From NCBI RefSeq assembly GCF_035514885.1, contig NZ_DATJCH010000022.1, positions 77,272 through 141,271 of the forward strand: DNA of 64,000 nucleotides. Direction: 5' to 3'. Of the stretch, positions 43,269-52,126 are shown piece after piece. A model generated the notes under the pieces. It made no database searches and had not been told where the DNA came from. It was given only the letters and a program-made list of their open reading frames with translations. The position numbers were made by a program, and so were the translations under genes. The number at the start of each line of letters is the position of its first letter. Position 1 is the first letter of the stretch. Source of the DNA: Albibacterium sp035514885. Lineage in GTDB: Bacteria; Bacteroidota; Bacteroidia; Sphingobacteriales; Sphingobacteriaceae.

Positions 43269-43367
43269 AAGAAGGGCGAACGGAGCAATACTTAAAGCTA
43301 TAAACGATAGGCTTTAGGATTTGCTGAATGAAATGCAGAACGAAAGCTATGGAGTTCTATACTGAAG

Positions 43368-44123
43368 CTACTCAACAATTCCGTCCATCCATTTAAGGAA
43401 ATCCGGAACACGTACACGACTTACTAAAACTTCATGTGGACATTCAGGTAAAAAGGAAAGCTTCAAACGGCTGTTGAAGTATTTTGCAACATTTTCAATA
43501 GCTTTTACATTCCCGATACAATTTCGTGATACACGAAAAAACAGCCGACTATCAAGCTGTTGCTCCAATTGGTCTAAGGTATAGTTAATGATATATCGCC
43601 TATTGGCGAAGGTATGAAGAAAAACGACTCGGTCTTCGCTGTAAAAATGGGCAATATCGTTGGTTTCTATATAATGATAGTTTTCCCCTTTCGATATTAG
43701 GAATCGGTTTTTTGTTTTGAACTGTAATATTTGCTCAAAATTCGCAGAATTGATTTTATAAGGATGGTTATGAAAGATATTTTCAAATTTGGCTAATGCT
43801 GCCTCTAGGTCATTCTCATTACAAGGTTTTAGCAGATAATCGATACTATTTACCTTAAATGCTTTGATAGCATGTTCATCGTAAGCAGTAGTAAATATAA
43901 CGGGCGTGGTAATTTCTACATGATTAAATATCTCAAAGCAGATTCCATCTGCAAGGCGAATATCCATAAGAATTAAATCAACAGTATTTTCTTTGAGGAA
44001 ACTGATAGTATCTATTACAGTTTTAGTTTGCTTCTCTAACAAATAATTTGGACGTAACTTTGTTATCATACGTTTCAGTTCTTCGTATGCAAGTCTCTCA
44101 TCTTCTACGATTAGGTATTTCAT
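43368..44123 (-). CDS. LytTR-family response regulator
   Basis: A 251-residue two-component regulator. Receiver domain 1-120 with VEDE acidic pair at 6-9, phospho-acceptor Asp54 in LILMDIRL, Thr/Lys in TTAYDEH and LLKP. A linker leads to a LytTR DNA-binding domain (about 145-250) with FYSEDRVVFLHT and FFRVSRNCIGNVKAI. Its start overlaps the sensor kinase gene stop by four bases (ATGA). Regulated genes are probably nearby, perhaps the barrel genes downstream. Confidence 0.92.
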   Translation of the reverse strand: MKYLIVEDERLAYEELKRMITKLRPNYLLEKQTKTVIDTISFLKENTVDLILMDIRLADGICFEIFNHVEITTPVIFTTAYDEHAIKAFKVNSIDYLLKPCNENDLEAALAKFENIFHNHPYKINSANFEQILQFKTKNRFLISKGENYHYIETNDIAHFYSEDRVVFLHTFANRRYIINYTLDQLEQQLDSRLFFRVSRNCIGNVKAIENVAKYFNSRLKLSFLPECPHEVLVSRVRVPDFLKWMDGIVE

Positions 44124-45157
44124 GGCTGAATATAAGGGACTTTTACAATAAACATTTTTTTTGTATGCTCAACTATGACTCCTTTAGCATACATTTCATA
44201 TTGTTTGACAATATATTTTAGTCCGATGCCGCCTTTATCGGAACTATTTGACGGTTGAAGATTGTTCTTAACCGTAATATAATCTCTGTCAATAGTAATG
44301 TTAATATCTAACAGTGATTCTTCGGTTGCTATATTATGCTTAAAGACGTTTTCTATAAGCAATTGCAGAGTAAGAGGAATAATCTTATTCTGACTGCAGT
44401 CAGCTATTTTATTTATTGTAAATGTAAAAGAGTTTTCAAACCGTGTCCTCATCAAGTAGATATATGAATCCAATGCATCCAATTCTTCTGCAACAGAAAC
44501 TATTGGCTGCCGGGTAAGAGAAAGAACATACCGATAAGTCTTTGAAAGAGCCTTTGTAAACTTGTTTGCGTTGTCTGGATTAATATATATTAAAGAAGAC
44601 AGCACATTCAGTGAATTAAACAGGAAATGGGGGTTTATCTGTGACCTTAAAGTCTCATGCTGGAACAACAGAACTTTCCGTTTCGCTTTTTCGGAATCGG
44701 CTATAGCTTTTTGCTCGGACTGGAAGTAATGAACTAACTCGAATACCAAGAGTATAGGAATATTGGTTGACATTGCCAATGTAAATTTGACAAGAAAAGG
44801 TGGCATTCCTTCTCTGGGGATAAGAAGCACGTCGTATATCAGATGATTAAATATCCATAATAGTATCAAACATATTAAAGTTATACCTATAATGTCAGCT
44901 ACAATACGATAAAATATATTTTTAGAATATGGTAAATGCTTATTCAAAAATCGCAATAACCAGTAGTCAACCATACACATGCTAAAGATTACTATGTAGT
45001 GGGCTAATAGCTGCATATGTAGATTATTCCATAAATCTTCTTTCATTAGAATAATACTGAAAAGCATTTGACACAAAGCATATATCAGTGTGGCGAAGAA
45101 AAAGACAAACAGCCTTCTTATATTAATTTTCTTTATTTGAGCCATTACTACAAACAT
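44120..45157 (-). CDS. LytS-like sensor histidine kinase
   Basis: A 345-residue inner-membrane kinase with four N-terminal helices (to about 145), then the His_kinase domain with phospho-acceptor in LRSQINPHFLFNSLN and an ATPase domain with N-box LLIENVFKHN and GIGLKYI. Such kinases lack a large sensing domain and sense membrane or small ligand signals. Start at 45157 or the ATG at 45145. It is translationally coupled to the LytTR regulator. Confidence 0.92.
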   Translation of the reverse strand: MFVVMAQIKKINIRRLFVFFFATLIYALCQMLFSIILMKEDLWNNLHMQLLAHYIVIFSMCMVDYWLLRFLNKHLPYSKNIFYRIVADIIGITLICLILLWIFNHLIYDVLLIPREGMPPFLVKFTLAMSTNIPILLVFELVHYFQSEQKAIADSEKAKRKVLLFQHETLRSQINPHFLFNSLNVLSSLIYINPDNANKFTKALSKTYRYVLSLTRQPIVSVAEELDALDSYIYLMRTRFENSFTFTINKIADCSQNKIIPLTLQLLIENVFKHNIATEESLLDINITIDRDYITVKNNLQPSNSSDKGGIGLKYIVKQYEMYAKGVIVEHTKKMFIVKVPYIQP

Positions 45158-45258
45158 AAAATTTCCAAGTAAAATTTATTATAAATCTTCATATTTTCCG
45201 ATGAACTTCATTTTTTAAGGTATGAATTTACATGTATTCAAAAGAATTGTTTAAGCAA

Positions 45259-45291
45259 AGAAGCCTCTGGATCTTTCGACCAGAGGCTTCT
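45259..45291. terminator. Intrinsic terminator with CTTTCG-type loop
   Basis: A 12-bp perfect stem (AGAAGCCTCTGG with CCAGAGGCTTCT) around the loop ATCTTTCGA, 20 bp past the stop of the 115-residue gene. It is closely related to the hairpin at 50605-50640. Confidence 0.85.
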
Positions 45292-45311
45292 CTTACCGGG
45301 TTAGCATGTTC

Positions 45312-45659
45312 TTATATGCTGTACCCTTTTAAATCATCCTTCTCATAGCCGCCTGAACAATTCATACAAGCATTATTATAGGCATCATATTCATCATAAG
45401 CCGCACCAGGCTTTCCAAAAAGAGTGATAATGCGATCTATTCGAATTGAATCATTATTTTCAAGTCTGATAAAGATACCAGATTTATCTATTTCTTCCAT
45501 TTTTAAAATGGGTCCTTCTGCCTCACAAATCCCTTCTGATTCACAGAAGAAAAATATTTTACCCCTTCCTTTCTTGATAATTTGCTCTTCAATCACTTCA
45601 CGATATTCCCAAGCTACCGGTAAATAACTTGTATTTAAAGATTCAGGTTTTATATTCAT
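45312..45659 (-). CDS. Hypothetical 115-residue protein
   Basis: A small soluble protein beginning MNIKPESLNTSYLPVAWEYREVIEE. It has four cysteines, two in CESEGIC and two in CMNCSGG near the end, and a central IRLENNDSIRIDRIITLFGKPG strand-rich part. The pattern could bind a metal, but I know no function. Monocistronic, with its own terminator. Confidence 0.6.
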   Translation of the reverse strand: MNIKPESLNTSYLPVAWEYREVIEEQIIKKGRGKIFFFCESEGICEAEGPILKMEEIDKSGIFIRLENNDSIRIDRIITLFGKPGAAYDEYDAYNNACMNCSGGYEKDDLKGYSI

Positions 45660-45738
45660 GATCGTTATTTTGAGTTCAAATTAAACTACTTCAACACAAA
45701 GTCTGTTTAAAAAGACTAATATAAGCAAAAACCTAAGC

Positions 45739-46620
45739 TCACAACTTATCGAATGAAAACTGAAATCCCAATTCTTTAATTTTTCTATTGCTCACTCGGC
45801 TTCCTTTTAAAAACATATTTGCCATTTCGCCAAAAATCAATTTTAGAACAAAATCAGGAACATTTGGAGTAAGTTTTCGCTTTTTAAAATTCCTTAAGAG
45901 TATTTCAGCCCATTCATTCATTGTGAGATGCTGTGAAGAAACTGCATTAAACACTCCTTCAATTTGAGGATATTTGATAATGAAGTCATAGAGATTGACC
46001 AAATCCCTTATATCTATCCACGGAATATATTGATTGCCGTCTCCAACAGCTGGGTTGATTCCTAATTTTGCCAAAGGGACAGTTTTTTTATAAAAAAAAC
46101 TGTCTTTTCCCATTATCACCCCTTTACGGAGAATAACAACTCTTGCTCCGATACTTTCAAACTGTTGGGCTGCACCCTCCCATTGTTTACAAATATCACT
46201 AAGAAAATCATTACCCTCTGCCGACTCCTCAGTAAAAATCTCATTAGTTGCAACGGCGCCATAAAATCCTACTGCAGAAGAAGAAATGAAAGTCTGGATA
46301 GGTAAATTATTTCCAGAAACATATCGATAAAGCAAATTAATTGATTTTAGACGGCTATCAAGCAACTCTTGCTTACGCTTCTTAGTCCAACGTTTTTCAC
46401 CGATTGCAGCACCAGTTAGGTTGATAATAGTATCAACTCCTTCAAATGCTTTTTTATCGATGAACGATTTCTCAATATTCCATTCATAAGAAGAAACGTT
46501 TTTGACTGCATTATTTTCATTTCGCGTCAATAGTTTTACTTCATAACCTCGATCTACTAAAAATGATACTAAATACTTGCCTAGAAATCCGGTACCTCCG
46601 GCTATCAGAATGTTTTTCAT
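45739..46620 (-). CDS. TIGR01777 family epimerase/SDR protein
   Basis: A 293-residue Rossmann-fold protein. NAD-binding loop IAGGTGFLGKYLVSFL, TIINLTGAAIGEKRWTKKRKQELLDSR, SSAVGFYG, RKGVIMG and the C-terminal DUF1731 segment (LKLIFGEMANMFLKGSRVSN) match the TIGR01777/YfcH group. Relatives are linked to cell division or sugar nucleotide chemistry, but no substrate is known. In the minus direction it lies downstream of the truncated MerR gene. Confidence 0.9.
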   Translation of the reverse strand: MKNILIAGGTGFLGKYLVSFLVDRGYEVKLLTRNENNAVKNVSSYEWNIEKSFIDKKAFEGVDTIINLTGAAIGEKRWTKKRKQELLDSRLKSINLLYRYVSGNNLPIQTFISSSAVGFYGAVATNEIFTEESAEGNDFLSDICKQWEGAAQQFESIGARVVILRKGVIMGKDSFFYKKTVPLAKLGINPAVGDGNQYIPWIDIRDLVNLYDFIIKYPQIEGVFNAVSSQHLTMNEWAEILLRNFKKRKLTPNVPDFVLKLIFGEMANMFLKGSRVSNRKIKELGFQFSFDKL

Positions 46621-46679
46621 ATTTATTTTCTTTCAAGTATTATGCCTTTTGTTTATATATCCTATATAATTATTAAACA

Positions 46680-47273
46680 TTAATTATACTCAATACTTGA
46701 TAAATCATCTACGCTTTTGAGCCAATGTGTATTACTTTCCAACGTCATCTGACTAATTAATTTTTCATTTCCGCTTATGTAAATAGTACCAAGAGCAAAG
46801 CATTCCCTTATTTTCGACAGATAAGAATCGGTGTTTTCAGGATAATCCTGGTGAACAAAAAACAACATTAGATAGTCTGGTTTCACACTCTCGAAAAACA
46901 AGAGCCATTTTTTACTATTTTCTTTCGGCGTTGGCAAAGAATCTATAGCAGTTAAAAGCTTTTGACGGATTAAATTACACATAAAATGCTCTTGAGCTGG
47001 CGATAACATATCAGTCGAGCACATCAAACTAACCCGTTTCAACAAAGGATAAACCACTTCTTTGTACGTGTTTTCTACTCCTAGCCGCAAAAAGCAGTGA
47101 GAAAGAATTTTATCAAAGGAGATCTCGTTAAAAGTCATCCCCGCGGAAATCAACTGAAAAACAAAATGATCGTGACCTTCTGACTTATCCAAGGAAAACA
47201 GCTTCTTAGCCTCAGCATTCAACTGCTCATCATTCATGGCTCCGAGTTCAGCAATTTTATAGCCTGAATCCAT
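46680..47273 (-). pseudogene. MerR-family regulator, 5'-truncated (DNA-binding domain lost)
   Basis: The 197 residues left begin DSGYKIAELGAM and include FNEISFDKILSHCF, a segment GVENTYKEVVYPLL, MLSPAQEHFMCNLIRQKLL and YLMLFFVHQ. These are the linker and B12-binding-like sensor domain of Bacteroidota MerR regulators. The usual N-terminal winged helix of about 70 residues is missing, and a stop (TAG at 47277-47279) lies in frame just before. The break coincides with that of the TonB receptor on the other strand, so one deletion probably hit both. Without the DNA-binding part the product, if made, should not bind DNA. Confidence 0.7.
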
Positions 47274-47281
47274 CTGCTATC

Positions 47282-49316
47282 GCTGCCGACATGATCACTC
47301 CACTCTCCGTTCAACAGCTTACTTCCGAAGAAATTAAGAGCAGTCCAGGTGGAGATTTTGATGTTTCAAAGGTAGTTCAAACGCTCCCTGGCGTGGGTGT
47401 AAGCAATGGCACTGGCGACAGAAACGACATTATTATTCGCGGAGGTGCACCTAATGAGAACGTTTATTATTTAGATGGAATAGAAATTCCGGTATTGAAT
47501 CACTTTCAGACACAAGGAAGTTTAGGCGGTGCTCAAGGCATGCTAACGTCTCCTTTATAGAAAGCTTAAAGTTAAGCTCTTCCGCTTTTGATGCTCGGTA
47601 CGATAATGCATTAGCATCGACATTCATAATCAAACAGCGAGATGGAAATCCCGAACGCCTATCAGGCAACATTCGGGTAAGTGCTACCGAATCAGTTTTA
47701 ACATTAGAAGGTCCAATTTCAGAACAAACCACCTTTTTAGTTTCAGGAAGAAAATCATATCTAGGGCTTCTATTCAAACTAATAGATCTTCCTATACGCC
47801 CTAATTTCTATGATTTCCAATATAAAATTACCCACCAGTTCAATAATCGACTAACTTTAACATCCATAGGCCTCGGCGGCATCGACAATTTCAATTTTGC
47901 TCCTACCAAGGAAGCCAGTGCAGAGAACTTTTACGTATTAAGATCATCGCCTTACATAAACCAGTAGAACTATACCACTGGCTTCAACTTAAGTCAAAAA
48001 ATTGAAAACGGCTATATTAATTATGTTATCAGCAGGAATAGATATGAAAACAATATAGACAAATTTGAAGACCAGAATCGTATTGAAAGCAGGCGCACCT
48101 CAGCAATTAATTCACATGAAATAGAAAACAAGTTTCGTTGGGATATCAATAAATTTGTAAACGATTGGAAACTTAGTGGTGGGCTCTCCATTCAAAATGT
48201 AGGTTATGTTGGAAACGTTTTTCTTAAAACTAACCCACAAACTAGTCTATCCTTCAACAGCGACATCAATTTCTGGAAGTATGGTGCATTTTTTACAAGC
48301 TTCAAAGAATCTATTTAACGATAATCTCCTCGTCTCTGGTGGCGTACGTACAGATATGAATTCATTTATAGATCGTGGCAAAGACCCTTTAGAAACACTT
48401 TCCCCTCGACTGTCTATCGCCTATCATATAAATAACGAATTCGACCTTACAGCATCAATTGGAACTTATTTTAAAATACCCCCCTACACTGCGTTGGGTT
48501 ACAAAGATGAGAATCAAACCTTCGTTAATAGGCAGATGGATTATACACAATCTACCCATTATGTTTTGGGCACACAGTATTTTATTCAAATCTTCCCTTC
48601 GCTTCACTCTGGAGGGGATTTACAAAAAACATAACAACTACCCTGTTTCAGAACTTACAGGAGTTTCTTTGGCAAATTCAGGCAACGATTATGGTTCCAT
48701 CGGAAGCGAAAAACTACTCAGTATTGGAAAAGGAGAAACTTATGGCGTTGAACTATACGTTCAACAAAAGCTAATCGACCGCCTTTTTTACGTAGCCAGT
48801 TATTCCTACATTCGAAGCAAATTTTCCGGATTAGACGGTATATTATTCCCTTCTTCTTGGGATACCCGGCACTTATTTTCTACAACTGTTGGTTATAAAC
48901 TTCCGAAACAATGGGATATCGGCATAAAGTACAGATTCGCAGGAGGAGCACCCTATACACCTTTTGATATGGGACTCTCGCGGCAAAACTATGTAACCCG
49001 AGGAACCGGAGAATTGGATTACAGCCAGTTAAACTCACTCAGGTTATCAGCTTACAGTCAGCTAGACTTACGTATTGATAAACGTATAAACTTCAGAAAC
49101 ACCTCCTTAAATTTGTATCTCGATCTGCAAAATATCCTTATGCAAGAAGATCAAAATAATCCTAAGTTCACCTTCGAACGAAACGAACAAAACGACGGGT
49201 TTAGAACCACCGATGGAGAAGAGCTACAATCAGATGGATCTAACGGTATTCCTTTTATTTTAAATACATCATCTGGCAACCTGTTACCAAGTATCGGCTT
49301 TTCATTTGAATTTTAA
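47282..49316 (+). pseudogene. TonB-dependent receptor pseudogene (5'-truncated, three frameshifts, one stop)
   Basis: Three frames together rebuild a receptor: plug domain (SVQQLTSEEI, VVQTLPGVGVSNGTGDRN, IIRGGAPNENVYYLDGIEIP) and beta-barrel down to GNLLPSIGFSFEF with a terminal F. Signal peptide and the N-terminal carboxypeptidase-like domain are absent. Lesions read by eye: a one-base loss near 47545-47560 in the GGAQGML segment; an in-frame TAG at 47965-47967 where Trp is likely; an extra T in the T-run near 48290; a shift near 48590. The 3' end overlaps the thuA gene by 15 bp, convergent. The plug resembles receptors for nutrients or siderophores, but the substrate is unknown. Confidence 0.85.
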
Positions 49317-50288
49317 TAAAAACTCATCCTCGTTTGCAAGACTTAATGAATCTTTTGTTGGAAAATTTGTCGGCACCGGATAGCTTACCTTGCCTGTTGC
49401 CAGCCATTCAGCAGCTCTGATCACTGTGGTTTGAAAGCCAATGCAACGATATGCCAACGGATAAACTTCTCCTTTCCAAAGGTGGCCCATACTTGAATTA
49501 TAAACACGGCCTTTACCATATTTCACAACCCATTCAACCGGCCACCACCTGTGAGTGGCACTACTATCATAGGCATAAGACAATACGGTTAGATTTTCTG
49601 CCGGTCCACGTGGAAAATGATAAACCTCTGTATACGCTGTTTTCCACTGATCAGGATATCCTTTGTTAATTGGATGACTGTTAAGGATATGAATAACAGC
49701 ATCAAATCTATCGCCATGCCCTGTTCCCTGGCCTTCACCGGGCGGAATACGTTTAACATTTTTTGCTGAATCTATTTCCAAAGCATAGCCAACACTTTTA
49801 TCACGCCAACCCATACCTATCATTTTATCATATTCTTCCCAATGTGAAAAAGCATTATTGGCTGAATGAAGGACATACAAACCTCCGCCCTCTTCAACAT
49901 ATTTCTCCAATGCCCTTTCAGCCCATGGCGACCATTTTAAATGAGGAGTATTGATGTTGTTGGTATTTTGAATAACTACGTCATAATTAGTAAATACTGG
50001 CTTCCAATTGACAAGTTGAACACTATCTGTGGGAATAGTAGAAACATCGACATGAAAGCGACCGGTTTTTTCAAGCATCCATTTAATTACTGCGGTAGTC
50101 TGTTTCCAATCATGGTTACTAAAGCCATCCACGATCAAAGCTCGGATAATTTTTTGATCATCATCTTTAGTATCTTCTGCTAGACCTGTATTTGCTTTAG
50201 TAGGTTTTGCAGGCTTATCTCCCCTAACCATCGAGAAGCATAAACTAACCCCAAATAATAGAAAGACAATAAGAATTACTTTATCCAT
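49302..50288 (-). CDS. ThuA-domain secreted protein
   Basis: A 328-residue protein with an N-terminal signal-like helix and a glutamine-amidotransferase-like ThuA domain from about residue 45: RALIVDGFSNHDWKQTT, YDVVIQNTNNINTP, YVEEGGGLYVLHSANNAF, RFDAVIHILNSHPINKGYP, EVYHFPRG and KGRVYNSSMGHLW. Bacteroidota ThuA proteins are often secreted with sugar-degradation systems; their chemistry is unclear. The start of 49302 means its last codons overlap the receptor pseudogene end. Confidence 0.85.
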   Translation of the reverse strand: MDKVILIVFLLFGVSLCFSMVRGDKPAKPTKANTGLAEDTKDDDQKIIRALIVDGFSNHDWKQTTAVIKWMLEKTGRFHVDVSTIPTDSVQLVNWKPVFTNYDVVIQNTNNINTPHLKWSPWAERALEKYVEEGGGLYVLHSANNAFSHWEEYDKMIGMGWRDKSVGYALEIDSAKNVKRIPPGEGQGTGHGDRFDAVIHILNSHPINKGYPDQWKTAYTEVYHFPRGPAENLTVLSYAYDSSATHRWWPVEWVVKYGKGRVYNSSMGHLWKGEVYPLAYRCIGFQTTVIRAAEWLATGKVSYPVPTNFPTKDSLSLANEDEFLLKFK

Positions 50289-50737
50289 TGGTTTATTTTT
50301 TAAATCAAAAATCCATTACTGGCTTTTCATCGCCTTGTAAAAGTGAGTATTTATACACAGTAAATGAAAATCTATCTCTTTTAGTTAGTTTAAAATATCG
50401 CTCAAGAACAGAATTCATTAATTCCTGCTTTTGACAAAGCCTACCCTAAGTTAAGTTTAGTTTTTCAGAATTCTATGATTACTCAATTATTATCATAAAC
50501 TTCCAGTTACTTTCTATCTCAATGCAATACGGCATTCTTCTTTTATATTTTCCCAGATCCTCTTCTGTAAATTTTTTAAATATGTATCGAAGGACTAAAA
50601 AGCAAAGATGCCTCTGAGTCTTTCGATTCAGAAACATCTTTTCTGGTTAAATAGAGTGCATTCTTAATGCACAAGCTCAATAAACCTAATTATCAATTAG
50701 AAAACATTACTAATGTGTACTCCTTTTTGCTAGTATA
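50289..50737. other. Intergenic region between thuA and the DUF4374 gene
   Basis: A 449-bp stretch without a supported gene. It should contain the thuA promoter at its left side, the terminator hairpin at 50605-50640, and a T-rich strand near 50700. Nothing else stands out on either strand. Confidence 0.6.
50605..50640. terminator. Hairpin terminator after the DUF4374 gene
   Basis: Arms AAGATGCCTCTGA (50605-50617) and TCAGAAACATCTT (50628-50640) pair except for two C.A positions (U.G-type on the other strand), around the loop GTCTTTCGAT. Its loop and part of the stem match the terminator at 45259-45291. Confidence 0.7.
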
Positions 50738-52099
50738 TTAATAAACACCAATGTACCGGTTACCTGGCTTATTAATTAATTTTGCACCTACAGAAATCTC
50801 ACCTGTTTTTTTGTTAAAGACATAAATGTTTCCATCTAAACCAGTTGGTGCTACAGCGATAAACACTTCATCTCCAACCTGAGCAATATTTTGAATTTGA
50901 CGAAAATCTAACTTATCCTCGTTAGGAAGGTTATATTTCTGTGCAGTTTTACTATTTAAATCTATACGTGCAATGTAACCTCCATCTTCTTCTCCGCTTA
51001 ATGAGTAAACCACAAAACCAATACCATCACCAACGTATTTCCAAGAGTCGATATAGGTATCCTGTAAACCGAGAGCCGCATCTAAACTGAATACATAGTT
51101 ATCATACTTATTTGTTTCTGAATTGATACGTAATATCTTAGAACCGCCAGTACCAATTGCTTCACCTGAAGTAGCCTGATAAACGTGTCCGTCTGTTCCT
51201 ACGTACTGCATGGTGCTGCGGTAGCCATTGGTGTTGCCTCTGGTTTTATCGGAGCTAAGAATTTCTGGATTGGCTAAAGAAGGATAATCCAAGACAAGTG
51301 TTTTTGCCCAACCGTGCTGCGCATCACGATCGACTGTAAACACAGGCACACCTTGGTCGATTGTAAACGTCTGGGTATCGAACTTCGAAACTGCTACGCC
51401 AATAAATACTTTATCACCAGCTTGGTTAATGACCGGAACATCCATTCTACTAATGTAATAGCCTGCAGCAACCTCGTCATCTGATAAACTCAAATCAAAG
51501 GAGGCCGTTTCCGTAATCTTAGGATCGTTGAGATCCAGAGAAATAACATTGATCGCTGAGATGGTTTCTTGATACACAAAATTAGGAGCTGTACCTGTAT
51601 AAACGGGATCTTTAGCAGATGCACGAACTGCAATACCTACTCCTTCGCGCGCTTTTAGCCATCTAGGTGCCGAACTCACATAGTCTGCGGTTTCAACCTC
51701 AGGACCTTCGAGTATCAGATTTTTGCCTCCGTTGACTTTATATTTATTAAATACACCTCCGTCAGCGCCTGTATATTGAATGTTATACAAATATTTCCCA
51801 TCAGCTGAAGCCTGCAAACGTGCTGTTCGCGAAGATCTCACACCTTCCCCCTTATTAAATACATCGATAGAAAAATTAGGGTCCTTAGCTTCTTGAGGTG
51901 TTACACTGAATATTTGGGTTCCCCCATTACCATCGCCTGGTTCGGTTTGCATCAAAGCACCTGAAACTGTAATCCAACGATTGTCTGGATTTTCAATCTC
52001 TGGATCTGTTTTTATTATATCTTCTTTCGAACAGCTGGCAAATGACAGAGCTGAAAGAGTAATACCCATAAGGGCAAATTTTAATATATTATTTTTCAT
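50738..52099 (-). CDS. DUF4374 lipoprotein, XusB-like
   Basis: A 453-residue surface or periplasmic lipoprotein: signal peptide with lipobox SFASC (Cys23). The mature part is a propeller-like repeat protein with ITVSGALMQTEPGDGNGG, SADGKYLYNIQY and NIYVFNKKTGEI, the DUF4374 pattern. XusB of Bacteroides binds enterobactin-type siderophores and hands them to the TonB receptor XusA. It lies 27 bp downstream of the receptor gene and shares its promoter, so it is the second gene of the uptake pair. Confidence 0.85.
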   Translation of the reverse strand: MKNNILKFALMGITLSALSFASCSKEDIIKTDPEIENPDNRWITVSGALMQTEPGDGNGGTQIFSVTPQEAKDPNFSIDVFNKGEGVRSSRTARLQASADGKYLYNIQYTGADGGVFNKYKVNGGKNLILEGPEVETADYVSSAPRWLKAREGVGIAVRASAKDPVYTGTAPNFVYQETISAINVISLDLNDPKITETASFDLSLSDDEVAAGYYISRMDVPVINQAGDKVFIGVAVSKFDTQTFTIDQGVPVFTVDRDAQHGWAKTLVLDYPSLANPEILSSDKTRGNTNGYRSTMQYVGTDGHVYQATSGEAIGTGGSKILRINSETNKYDNYVFSLDAALGLQDTYIDSWKYVGDGIGFVVYSLSGEEDGGYIARIDLNSKTAQKYNLPNEDKLDFRQIQNIAQVGDEVFIAVAPTGLDGNIYVFNKKTGEISVGAKLINKPGNRYIGVY

Positions 52100-52126
52100 T
52101 GATATGTAATTTTGATTGTTAGATTT

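Noticed and set aside
47291..47560. A separate 89-residue plug-domain gene
   Set aside because: It is the first frame of the TonB receptor pseudogene; the following frames continue the same protein.
48206..48634. A separate 142-residue gene
   Set aside because: Its second half is the middle part of the same broken receptor, and its first part is out of frame.
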